From the NCBI GenBank assembly GCA_021154885.1, contig JAJKHS010000144.1, positions 62,001 to 126,000 on the forward strand: a stretch of 64,000 nt of DNA, given 5' to 3'. Below, in pieces: positions 22,302 to 30,214 of the stretch (its first letter is position 1; the number at the start of each line of letters is the position of its first letter). The DNA is from Thermoanaerobaculum sp. (GTDB lineage: Bacteria; Acidobacteriota; Thermoanaerobaculia; Multivoradales; UBA5704). A program made the translations under genes and the position numbers. Under the pieces are notes generated by a model. It worked only from the letters and a program-made list of their open reading frames with translations, did not search any database and was not told the origin of the DNA.

Positions 22302-24575
22302 ATGAGTAAACATACTGGGAATTCGCCGATGAGTAGGCTTCTCGTCATTGGGACCGTGCTCTTCCTGAATGGTCTGGCTTGGCTGGCTGGATCGCCCGTC
22401 GGCGCTGCAGGGACCGGCGCTGGTGGCCCGTATGGCTCCACGTTCGACTTCGAGCTGCTGACCGCCGACGATACGAGGCGCCTGCACAGTATCAGCGGGC
22501 CGGGCAGCTTTACTTTGCACTTTGACGGCACCCCACAGCACCTGCCTTCTTACTGCTGCGGGCTTGATACGACGCCGTTGGTCACCGACGAGTCGTTCAC
22601 CGACAACGGGGACGGCACTTCGACCGTCGCTATCACCGCTATCTCACTCAACGGAACCGACCTGTATCCGAGCGGGCTGCTGGGAGCGGGCAATGTGCCA
22701 CAGACCGGCGCCGCACTGCGGATCGGCTATTTCTCCGGCAGCATCCCCCTGACTTGGCATTCGCCCCACCCCGTCTTATCCGCAACGGTCGATATGCAGA
22801 GGACCGACGGGACTTCGGTCTTCGGCAGCCCCATCAGCCTCGACCCAGCTACCTTCTTCGGCGCCCCGGGACCCTGGGGCGGCAATCTTGCAGTGGTATT
22901 TCCGAATCTGGCAGGCAAGGGTGTCACCCTTGTGGACTTGGAGATCGTGGTAGCCACCCCGAACAGCGAAGGAGCCTGCGTTGCCGATGCGGCGACACTC
23001 TGCCTGAGCTCCGGCCGATTCAAGGTCCAAGTGGCGTGGCAGGCGCTCCATCTCGGAACGAGCGGCACGGGACAGGCGGTGCCTCTGACCTCTGACACCG
23101 GCTATTTCTGGTTCTTCGGCAGCTCCAACGTGGAGCTCATCATCAAGGTGTTGGACGGGACGCCGGTCAACGGACAGTTCTGGGTCTTCTACGGCGCGCT
23201 TTCGAACGTTCAGTACACGATCACGGTGACCGATACGAAGACGGGGCGTTCGAAGACCTACTTCAACTCCCAGGATACGATGGCGAGCGTGGCCGACACG
23301 TCGGCGTTTTCCGCTCCTTCCACCGCGCCGATCGCAACCGATGCCATTTCCGTTGTCGCACCTTCGGCCGAGGAGCTGCTGGCGTCTGCCGCCGCGCCAC
23401 GGATCGAACCCGCCGCGAAGGCCCAGCGCGGTTGCGTCACCGACGCGACGACGCTCTGCCTGAGCTCCGGCCGATTCAGGGTCCAGGTGGCGTGGCAGGC
23501 GCTCCATCTCGGGACGAGCGGCACGGGACAGGCAGTGCCTCTGACCTCCGACACCGGCTATTTCTGGTTCTTCGGCAGCTCCAACGTGGAGCTCGTCGTC
23601 AAAGTATTGGACGGGACGTCGGTCAACGGAGATTTCTGGGTCTTCTACGGCGCGCTTTCGAACGTTCAGTACACGATCACGGTGACCGATACGAGGACGG
23701 GGCGTTCGAAGGTCTACTTCAACCCCCAGGACACGATGGCGAGCGTGGCCGACACGGCCGCTTTTCCGCCCACCGTGCCCGGTCCATTGGCCTTCGATGC
23801 TCCTACGGTGCTTAAGGACGCCTCAGTCGGGGTTCCGTATTCTTTCTCGTTTTGCACTCCCACTCCTACTGCCTTAGACCTCTGCGGCACGTTCCCTCCC
23901 ACAACAAACCCCGCTGGCGGGAATCCCCCGTATCACTTTCAACTCGGTCCTAATGTCGGCTTCCCCCCTTTCGGCATTTCTCTCAGTCTCAACGGGATCT
24001 TGAGCGGCACTCCGTCGATCCAGGGCAAACGCGACTTCTCAGTTTGCGCCTTCGATCTTTCGGAACAGTCTATCTGCCAAAACGTCTCTTTGAACGTCTG
24101 CGCCTACTCCCTTAACAGGACGAATCAATCGTTCGGGTCGAGTAGCGGCAGCAACAGCGTCACCGTCACCGCCGGAAGCGGTTGCGCCTGGACGGCCAGG
24201 AGCAACGACAGTTGGATCACCGTGGTTTCGGGCAGCAGTGGTAGTGCCAACGGCACGGTCAGCTATTCGGTTGCGGCGAATCCGGGCACGAGTCAGCGAA
24301 CGGGGACGATGACGATTGCCGGACTCGCGTTTACCGTGATTCAGGCAGGCAACACGGCATCGGGATACTCCTACGCCAATTGGAACTGCAATAACCAATC
24401 ACAGTGTATTTCCAGCCTTGGCCATAACGTCGGGTCGGCTGGACCTTTCTGTTCCCCTACCTCGTGTGCGGCCTGGAGGCAGGCGTTTTTCTTCGGGGCG
24501 ACGTGTGACGCACAGGCCAACTACACGATCTACAACGCACCGCCCCCTGGCACTTGTTCTAATTACCCTAATTGA
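22302..24575 (+). CDS. Secreted multi-domain protein with duplicated unnamed domain and BACON domain
   Basis: A 757-residue exported protein. The ATG at 22302 has AGGAG at a good distance. A signal peptide (SRLLVIGTVLFLNGLAWLAG) is followed by a 200-residue N-terminal beta domain. Next come two copies of an unnamed domain of about 105 residues, starting C-V-x-D-A-x-T-L-C-L-S-S-G-R-F and containing DTGYFWFFGSSNVEL, QFWVFYGALSNVQYTITVTD and a YFN end. A putative immunoglobulin-like domain (PPYHFQLGPNVGF) follows, then a BACON domain (CAWTARSNDSWITVVSGSSG, QRTGTMTIAGLAFTVIQAG) and a cysteine-rich tail. BACON domains often bind carbohydrate or mucin. The two unnamed domains are nearly identical in DNA, 456 bp apart. 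Confidence 0.75.
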   Translation: MSKHTGNSPMSRLLVIGTVLFLNGLAWLAGSPVGAAGTGAGGPYGSTFDFELLTADDTRRLHSISGPGSFTLHFDGTPQHLPSYCCGLDTTPLVTDESFTDNGDGTSTVAITAISLNGTDLYPSGLLGAGNVPQTGAALRIGYFSGSIPLTWHSPHPVLSATVDMQRTDGTSVFGSPISLDPATFFGAPGPWGGNLAVVFPNLAGKGVTLVDLEIVVATPNSEGACVADAATLCLSSGRFKVQVAWQALHLGTSGTGQAVPLTSDTGYFWFFGSSNVELIIKVLDGTPVNGQFWVFYGALSNVQYTITVTDTKTGRSKTYFNSQDTMASVADTSAFSAPSTAPIATDAISVVAPSAEELLASAAAPRIEPAAKAQRGCVTDATTLCLSSGRFRVQVAWQALHLGTSGTGQAVPLTSDTGYFWFFGSSNVELVVKVLDGTSVNGDFWVFYGALSNVQYTITVTDTRTGRSKVYFNPQDTMASVADTAAFPPTVPGPLAFDAPTVLKDASVGVPYSFSFCTPTPTALDLCGTFPPTTNPAGGNPPYHFQLGPNVGFPPFGISLSLNGILSGTPSIQGKRDFSVCAFDLSEQSICQNVSLNVCAYSLNRTNQSFGSSSGSNSVTVTAGSGCAWTARSNDSWITVVSGSSGSANGTVSYSVAANPGTSQRTGTMTIAGLAFTVIQAGNTASGYSYANWNCNNQSQCISSLGHNVGSAGPFCSPTSCAAWRQAFFFGATCDAQANYTIYNAPPPGTCSNYPN
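22993..23300 (+). repeat. First copy of intragenic 308-bp repeat
   Basis: Nearly identical in DNA to 23449-23756, in frame, 456 bp apart. It encodes the first copy of the unnamed 105-residue secreted domain. The near-identity, including silent positions, points to recent duplication or gene conversion. Confidence 0.85.
23449..23756 (+). repeat. Second copy of intragenic 308-bp repeat
   Basis: Partner of 22993-23300. Differences are scattered single bases, a few of them amino-acid changing (for example the IIK of copy one is VVK here). Confidence 0.85.
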
Positions 24576-24615
24576 CAACAATGACGCATACAAAGCTCCC
24601 CAAGAATCAAATCAA

Positions 24616-24649
24616 AGGCCGGAGCGCAGTCAGGCCCGCGCTCCGGCCT
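24616..24649. terminator. Bidirectional hairpin terminator between convergent genes
   Basis: A perfect 12-bp stem (AGGCCGGAGCGC with GCGCTCCGGCCT) and a 10-base loop, between the stop of the BACON protein at 24575 and the end of the ArsR gene at 24697. CGTTCCC follows on the plus strand. Confidence 0.7.
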
Positions 24650-24696
24650 CGTTCCCACGGCGCGATCATCGCCGCGGCCGGCCGGCGCACCGCGAT

Positions 24697-25041
24697 CTAG
24701 TCCTCGACGAAATGCTTCAGTCGGTCCAGGGCGTCGTCCCATTGCCGCGAGATCCGGTCGAGATACTCGCACGCGTCGGCGAACCGCTTCGGCTCCAACT
24801 CCCAGATGTGCTCGCGTCCGCGGCGGTCGCCGCGGACGAGGCCGGCTTTGGAAAGTACGTCCAGGTGCTTCTTGATCGCCTGACGGGATACCGTGGACTC
24901 CGCGCTCAGATGCGTGATCGATTCGGGTCCGCTCGCCGCGAGCCGAACGAGGAGGCGAAGCCGCGTCTCGTCCCCGAGTGCCGCGAAAAGCGGCGCCGCG
25001 TCCCGCACCTGCGCGGCTGCGATGGGACTAGCCTGCGACAT
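24697..25041 (-). CDS. ArsR-family winged-helix repressor
   Basis: A 114-residue regulator. The ArsR winged helix is plain: APLFAALGDETRLRLLVRLA, the recognition helix TVSRQAIKKHLDVLSKAGLV, and the wing GDRRGREHIWELEP. There are no metal-binding Cys pairs, which fits the PadR/SdpR-like ArsR type commonly paired with SRPBCC proteins. The ATG at 25041 lies inside the end of the SRPBCC gene, overlapping by 14 bases, so the two are translated from one mRNA. It probably represses its own operon through the two inverted repeats at 25483 and 25524. The C-terminus (DALDRLKHFVED) is a typical end for this subfamily. Confidence 0.88.
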   Translation of the reverse strand: MSQASPIAAAQVRDAAPLFAALGDETRLRLLVRLAASGPESITHLSAESTVSRQAIKKHLDVLSKAGLVRGDRRGREHIWELEPKRFADACEYLDRISRQWDDALDRLKHFVED

Positions 25042-25480
25042 GGCGCTGGATGTTCTCCATCTGTTGGGCCCAGCCGTTGTCATTCATGCGGAACGCCTCG
25101 GCGCGGCGTTCGGCCGGAATGCGATCGAAGCCGGATTCGATCACGGTGAGCCGCGTGCCGTCCGCCACCTCTTCGAGCCGGAACTCGACGAGCGTCGTCG
25201 GCTCCTGCGAGTAGTCGACCTTCGGATCGATCGCGTACGGGTGCCAGCGAAAGGAAAAGAGCCGCTCGGCATCCATCCGCTCGACGGTGACCTCGAGCTT
25301 CAAGTGCTCGTAGCCGGGGTACGTGATATTTCCCGTCACGGGCTTGCCAACGGCGAAATCTGATTCCAGCCTGGCGCCAAACCAGGAGCCGAACTCGCCG
25401 GCGTTGGTGAGCGCGCGCCAGACACGCGCCTTGGGTGCGTGCAGCAGGATGTTCTTTTCGATACGGTCTGTGTTGGTCAT
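25028..25480 (-). CDS. SRPBCC (AHSA1/START-like) domain protein
   Basis: A 150-residue protein starting MTNTDRIEKNILLHAPKARV at the ATG at 25480 with a perfect AGGAGG. The Bet v1-like/AHSA1 pattern follows: VWRALTNAGEFGSWFGARLE, then LFSFRWHPYAIDPKVDYSQE, PTTLVEFRLEEVADGTRLTV and the closing helix MNDNGWAQQMENIQRHVAG. Such proteins bind hydrophobic ligands; the ligand is unknown here. It is the first gene of a two-gene operon with ArsR, under a promoter overlapped by two inverted repeats. Confidence 0.88.
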   Translation of the reverse strand: MTNTDRIEKNILLHAPKARVWRALTNAGEFGSWFGARLESDFAVGKPVTGNITYPGYEHLKLEVTVERMDAERLFSFRWHPYAIDPKVDYSQEPTTLVEFRLEEVADGTRLTVIESGFDRIPAERRAEAFRMNDNGWAQQMENIQRHVAG

Positions 25481-25482
25481 AG

Positions 25483-25498
25483 GCAACCTCCTGGTTGC
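25483..25498. promoter_or_regulatory. ArsR operator candidate 1 (GCAACC-N4-GGTTGC)
   Basis: A perfect inverted repeat with 4-base centre (TCCT) that also contains the Shine-Dalgarno region of the SRPBCC gene. An identical pair of arms lies 41 bp away at 25524. Confidence 0.7.
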
Positions 25499-25527
25499 AT
25501 CTTACCTGTGCTCCGGCGAGAATGCAA
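25499..25527 (-). promoter_or_regulatory. Promoter of the SRPBCC-arsR operon
   Basis: On the minus strand TTGCAT (25522-25527) and TAAGAT (25499-25504) are separated by exactly 17 bases, a good sigma-70-type promoter. The -35 overlaps operator 2 and the -10 abuts operator 1, so a repressor dimer on each would block RNA polymerase. Confidence 0.65.
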
Positions 25528-25539
25528 CCCGGTGGTTGC
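25524..25539. promoter_or_regulatory. ArsR operator candidate 2 (GCAACC-N4-GGTTGC)
   Basis: Second perfect copy of the inverted repeat, centre CGGT, 41 bp (about four helical turns) from copy 1, so both would lie on the same DNA face. Confidence 0.7.
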
Positions 25540-25549
25540 GTTTTGGTCA

Positions 25550-27823
25550 CTACTTCGTCCCCAGCACCGCCGTCGCGCGGTCGATCTCCCTGGCGAAGCC
25601 TTCAATCGTGGCGGCGACGATGGGGATCTCGTCGGTGGCCTCTTTCCAGTTGCGCTGCTCCAGGGCTTCGCGCACGGCGGGGAGGGTCTTCACGCCGTAG
25701 CCGGTGTAGAAGCCGGGGGCGTAGATCTGGTGCACATACCAGGAGCGGCGCGGCAGCCCCTCGGTGCGGGTGAGGACGCGCTCCGATTTCATCAGGATCT
25801 CATTCAGGCGGTTGGCCGTCTCCGGGGGCAGCGCTCTGCCACCCGCGGTGGCGGCGGCCCAGGCCTTGTCATAGGCAGCGGTGCTCTGCTTCAGGGCCGC
25901 GGCGGCGTTCTGGAGCGGCGCGAAGTTGAGGTAGGGTGCGGGATTCAGGCGCGGCGGTGCCACCCAGGTCTGGGTGGGGTCGTCCACCGCCTGGAAGACC
26001 TTGTCGTCCAGCCGCTGATTGCGCTCCTCGGCCTCCTGGCGCAGGGTGTCCGTGAGCTTGACGACCTCGTCCACGTACTTCCCCACCGCGGCGGTGAAGG
26101 GGTCGAACGTCAGCGGCAGGACGTCGGCGTCGGCGAGGCGCAGGACGAGCCGGCCGCCGGTCTTCGCCAGGGTCACGCCGTACTCGAACTTGGGATCGCC
26201 GAAGCGGAGGAAATGGTCGAAGGAGTCGTAGGCCGAGTGGTACTGCCCGTACTCCGATTCGCCGCCGTAGCCGATGTTGAGGGCCGAGATCCCCAGATGC
26301 TGGAGGAAGGGGGTGTAGTCCGAGCCCGAGCCCAGGGGTTCGAGGCGCAGCCGCTTGCCGGTGCGCGCCTCCTGCTGGCGTTCCGCCGGTCCGGTCAGGG
26401 CGGCGCGGGCGAGGGAGCGGTCGAGGACGCTGATCCCCTTCTCCGGGTCGCGGACGTCGCGCACCACCTGGCCGACGAAGGTTTCGAGGGTGTGGGAGCC
26501 GCCGGCATTGAAGAAGCCGCGGGAGTTGCTGTCCGAGTTGACGTAGACGACGGCGTGATCGCGCAGCTCGGCGGCGTGGGTCTCGGCCCATTCCGTCGAG
26601 CCGAGCAGGCCGGGCTCCTCGCCGTCCCAGGCGGCGTAGACGATGGTGCGCTTCGGCTTCCAGCCGGTCTTCGCCAGCTCGCCGAGGGCGCGGGCCTCCT
26701 CCAGCTCGGCCACCAGGCCGCTCACCGGGTCCGTGGCGCCGTTGACCCAGCCGTCGTGGTGGTTGCCACGGATCACCCACTCGTCCGGCCGCTCGGCGCC
26801 GGGGAGCCGCGCGATGACGTCGTAGAGGGGCGCGAGGTCCCAGTTGAACGCCAGCTTGAGGTGGACGCGGGCGGGGCCGGCGCCGAGGTGGTAGGGGATG
26901 GGCAGCGAGCCGCGCCAGTCCTCGGGGGCCATGGGGCCGCCCAGAGCCTGGAGCAGCGGCAGCGCGTCGCCGTAGGAGATGGGGAGCACGGGGATCTTGG
27001 TGATCGTGGGTGCGCTCTTGACGTCCAGCCGCTTGGCGTCCTCGGTGGCGCCGACGCCGGGGGTGAGCGGGTCGCCCGCGTAGAGGGGCATGTCGGCCAC
27101 CGAGCCGCGCTGGCCGCTCCTGTCGTTGCGGTAGCCGCCCTTGGGATAGACGTCGCCCCGGTAATAGCCGTCCTCATGGGGATCGGAGAAGATGATGCAG
27201 CCGATGGCGCCGTGCTCGGCGGCCACCTTGGGTTTGATGCCGCGCCACGAGCCGGCGTAGCGGGCGATGACGATCCTGCCTTTGACGTCGATGCCCCGGC
27301 GCTGCAGCTCCTCATAGTCCTTGGGGACGCCGAAGTTGACGTAGACGAGCTCGCCGGTGACGTCGCCGTCGATCGAGTAGGCGTTGTAGAGGGGGAGCTG
27401 CTCGGCCGTCTGGCCAGAGGTCGAGTCCCCGGGCACGGGCGGCTCGGCGAGGCTCGCCTTGAAGCGGGTGGGCGCCTCCATCTCCAGCAGGCGCACCTTG
27501 GGTGTGGGGAACAGGACCTTGAACTGCTCGATCTGGGTCTGGTATCCCCACGAGCGGAAAAGGCCGGCCATGAACTCGGCATTCGCCTTATCCCAGGGCG
27601 ATCCCACGTGGTGAGGATGCGAGGTGATCCGCTGCATCCACTGGCGCAGGTTGGCGGCGTCGAGGACCGCGTCGAAGCGGGCTTCGAGGTCCCGCTCGGC
27701 GCTGGCGTGGTCATGGCTGAAGCCGAGGAGGGGCTCCGCAGCGGGAGCCGGAGCTTCGGCGGCGGCCCGGCCGGCGAGGGCCAGGGCGAGGACCGGAACG
27801 AGAAGGCGGATCTGGGTGAGCAT
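25550..27823 (-). CDS. Secreted M28-family zinc peptidase (glutamate carboxypeptidase II-like), copy 1
   Basis: A 757-residue exported protein with a signal peptide ending RAAAEAP. The order matches glutamate carboxypeptidase II/PSMA: a PA-type insert (residues 150-280, LPLYNAYSIDGDVTGELVYV), then the M28 domain and a helical dimerisation domain. Zinc-site segments are IRGNHHDGWVNGATDP (His, Asp), AAWDGEEPGLLGS (Glu, Glu), YVNSDSNSRG (Asp) and QYHSAYDSFDHF (His). It should remove C-terminal acidic residues from peptides or act as an aminopeptidase outside the cytoplasm. It directly follows a close paralogue on the same strand, 25 bp apart. Confidence 0.9.
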   Translation of the reverse strand: MLTQIRLLVPVLALALAGRAAAEAPAPAAEPLLGFSHDHASAERDLEARFDAVLDAANLRQWMQRITSHPHHVGSPWDKANAEFMAGLFRSWGYQTQIEQFKVLFPTPKVRLLEMEAPTRFKASLAEPPVPGDSTSGQTAEQLPLYNAYSIDGDVTGELVYVNFGVPKDYEELQRRGIDVKGRIVIARYAGSWRGIKPKVAAEHGAIGCIIFSDPHEDGYYRGDVYPKGGYRNDRSGQRGSVADMPLYAGDPLTPGVGATEDAKRLDVKSAPTITKIPVLPISYGDALPLLQALGGPMAPEDWRGSLPIPYHLGAGPARVHLKLAFNWDLAPLYDVIARLPGAERPDEWVIRGNHHDGWVNGATDPVSGLVAELEEARALGELAKTGWKPKRTIVYAAWDGEEPGLLGSTEWAETHAAELRDHAVVYVNSDSNSRGFFNAGGSHTLETFVGQVVRDVRDPEKGISVLDRSLARAALTGPAERQQEARTGKRLRLEPLGSGSDYTPFLQHLGISALNIGYGGESEYGQYHSAYDSFDHFLRFGDPKFEYGVTLAKTGGRLVLRLADADVLPLTFDPFTAAVGKYVDEVVKLTDTLRQEAEERNQRLDDKVFQAVDDPTQTWVAPPRLNPAPYLNFAPLQNAAAALKQSTAAYDKAWAAATAGGRALPPETANRLNEILMKSERVLTRTEGLPRRSWYVHQIYAPGFYTGYGVKTLPAVREALEQRNWKEATDEIPIVAATIEGFAREIDRATAVLGTK

Positions 27824-27848
27824 AGCGAGGCATTCTAAATGAGCTCGG

Positions 27849-30134
27849 CTACTTCGCCGACAGCACCGCCGTCGCCTTGTCGACCTCCCGGGCGAACGCC
27901 TCGATGGTGGCGGCCACGTTCGGGATCTGATCCGTGGCCTCTTTCCAGTTGCGCTGCTCCAAGGCCTCGCGCACGGCGGGGAGGGTCTTCACGCCGTAGC
28001 CGGTGTAGAAGCCGGGGGCGTAGATCTGGTGCACGTACCAGGAGCGGCGCGGCAGCCCCTCGGGACGGGTGAGGGCGCGCTCGGACTTCATCAGGACCTC
28101 GTTCAGGCGGTTGGCCGTCTCGGCCGGCAGGGCCTTGCCGCCCGCGGTGGCGGCGGCCCAGGCCTTCGAGTAATCGGCGGTGCTCTTCTTCAGGGCCGCG
28201 ACGGCGTTCTGGAGGGGCGCGAAGTTGAGGTAGGGGGCGGGGTCCAGGCGCGGCGGCGCCACCCACGTCTGCGTGGGGTCGTCCACCGACTGGAAGAGCT
28301 TGTCGTCGAGCCGCCGGTTGCGTTCCTCAGCCTCCTGCCGCAGGGTGTCCGTGAGCTTGACGACCTCCTCCACGTACTTCCCCACCGCGGTGGCGAAGGG
28401 GTCGAAGGTCAACGGCAGGACGTCGGCATCGGCGAGGCGCAGGGTGAGCCGGCCGCCGGTCTTCGCCAGGGCCACGCCGTACTCGAACTTCGGATCGCCG
28501 AAGCGGACGTAGTGGTCGAAGCTGTCGTAGATGGAGTGGTACTGGCCGTACTGCTCCTCGCCGCCGTAGCCGATGTTGAGGGCGGCGATGCCGAGATGCT
28601 GGAGGAAGGGGGTGAAGTCCGAGCCCGAGCCCAGCGCCTCGAGGTGGAGGGTCTTGCTGGCGCGCGCGTCCCGCGCCTCCTGCTGTTGGTCGGGAGGCCC
28701 GAACAGGACGTTGGCGGCGAGGGCACGGTCGAGGACGCTGACCCCCTTCTCGGGGTCGGGGACGTCGCGGATCACCTGGCTGACGAAGGTCTCCAGAGTG
28801 TGGGAGCCGCCGGCGCCGAAGTAGCCGCGGGAGTTGCTGTCCGAGTTGATGTAGACGACGGCGTGGTCGCGCAGCTCGGCGGCGTGGGTCTCGGCCCATT
28901 CCGTGGAGCCCAGCAGGCCGGGCTCTTCGCCGTCCCAGCCGGCGTAGACGATGGTGCGCTTCGGCTTCCAGCCGGCCTTCGCCAGCTCGCCCACGGCGCG
29001 GGCCTCCTCCAGCTCGGCCACCATGCCGCTGAGCGGGTCCATGGCGCCGTTGACCCAGCCGTCGTGGTGGTTGCCGCGGACGATCCACTCGTCCGGCCGC
29101 TCGGCGCCGGGGAGCCGGGCGATGACGTCGTAGACCGGCGAGAGGTTCCAGTTGAACTCCAGCTTGAGATGGACGCGGGCGGGGCCGGCGCCGAGGTGAT
29201 AGGGGATGGGCAGCGAGCCGCGCCAGTCCTCGGGGGCCATGGGGCCGCCCAGGGCCTTGAGCAACGGCAGGGCGTCGCCGTAGGAGATCGGGAGCACGGG
29301 AATCTTGGTGATCGTCGGGGCGCTTTTGACGTCCAGCCGCCTGGCGTCGTCGGTGGCGCCGATGCCGGGGGTCAGCGGGTCGCCCGAGTAGAGGGGCATG
29401 TCGGCCACCGAGCCGCGCTGGCCGCTCTGGTCGCCGCGGTAGCCGCCCTTGGGGTAGACGTCGCCCTGGAAGTAGCCGTCCTCATGAGGATCGGAGTAGA
29501 TGATGCAGCCGATGGCGCCGTGCTCGGCGGCCACCTTGGGCTTGATGCCGCGCCACGAGCCGTAATAGCGTGCGATGACGATCTTGCCCTTGACGTCGAT
29601 GCCCCGGCGCTGGAGCTCCTCGTAGTCCTTGGGCACGCCGAAGTTGACGTAGACGAGCTCGCCGGTGACGTCGCCGTCGATCGAGTAGGCGTTGTAGAGG
29701 GGGAGCTGCTCGGCCGCCTGGCCCGAGGTCGAGTCCTCCGGCAGGGCCGGCTCGGCGAGGCTCGCCTTGAAACGGATGGGGGCTTCCATCTCCAGCAGGC
29801 GCACCTTGGGCGTGGGGAACAGGACCTTGAACTGCTCGATCTGGGTCTGATACCCCCACGAGCGGAAGAGGCCGGCCATGAATTCGGCGTTCGACTTGTC
29901 CCAGGGCGAGCCGACGTGGTGAGGATGGGCGGAGAGGCGCTGCAGCCACTGGCGCAGGTTGGCGGCGTTGAGCGCGGCGTCGAAGCGGGCTTCGAGGGCC
30001 CGCTCCTCGCTGGCGCGGTCATTGCTGAAGCCGAGCAGGGGCTCCGAAGAAGGGACCGGTGCCTGGGCGGCGGCTTGGCCGGCGAGCGCCAGGGCGAGGG
30101 CCGGGATGAGATGGCGTCCGAGTCGTCCGAACAT
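27849..30134 (-). CDS. Secreted M28-family zinc peptidase (glutamate carboxypeptidase II-like), copy 2
   Basis: A 761-residue protein from the ATG at 30134, preceded by GGAGGAAA, with a signal peptide ending QAAAQAP. It is collinear with copy 1 over its whole length and most residues are identical, including all zinc-site segments (VRGNHHDGWVNGAMDP, AGWDGEEPGLLGS, YINSDSNSRG, QYHSIYDSFDHY). The main differences are around residue 500, where this copy has extra residues (QQQEARDARASKTLHLEALG). The two genes are a recent tandem duplication and probably one transcription unit, this copy first. Slight substrate differences are possible. Confidence 0.9.
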   Translation of the reverse strand: MFGRLGRHLIPALALALAGQAAAQAPVPSSEPLLGFSNDRASEERALEARFDAALNAANLRQWLQRLSAHPHHVGSPWDKSNAEFMAGLFRSWGYQTQIEQFKVLFPTPKVRLLEMEAPIRFKASLAEPALPEDSTSGQAAEQLPLYNAYSIDGDVTGELVYVNFGVPKDYEELQRRGIDVKGKIVIARYYGSWRGIKPKVAAEHGAIGCIIYSDPHEDGYFQGDVYPKGGYRGDQSGQRGSVADMPLYSGDPLTPGIGATDDARRLDVKSAPTITKIPVLPISYGDALPLLKALGGPMAPEDWRGSLPIPYHLGAGPARVHLKLEFNWNLSPVYDVIARLPGAERPDEWIVRGNHHDGWVNGAMDPLSGMVAELEEARAVGELAKAGWKPKRTIVYAGWDGEEPGLLGSTEWAETHAAELRDHAVVYINSDSNSRGYFGAGGSHTLETFVSQVIRDVPDPEKGVSVLDRALAANVLFGPPDQQQEARDARASKTLHLEALGSGSDFTPFLQHLGIAALNIGYGGEEQYGQYHSIYDSFDHYVRFGDPKFEYGVALAKTGGRLTLRLADADVLPLTFDPFATAVGKYVEEVVKLTDTLRQEAEERNRRLDDKLFQSVDDPTQTWVAPPRLDPAPYLNFAPLQNAVAALKKSTADYSKAWAAATAGGKALPAETANRLNEVLMKSERALTRPEGLPRRSWYVHQIYAPGFYTGYGVKTLPAVREALEQRNWKEATDQIPNVAATIEAFAREVDKATAVLSAK

Positions 30135-30214
30135 AGGGCGGGTTTCCTCCGGCACGGCCGCGGACCGGCGTGCGTGGTTGGGGTGGAGCGAGCGGTGGCA
30201 TTCTAGCGCTCGGG

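Noticed and set aside
28029-30206. A 725-codon plus-strand open frame
   Set aside because: Antisense shadow of the second M28 peptidase; the same shadow exists opposite the first copy, which only mirrors the duplication.
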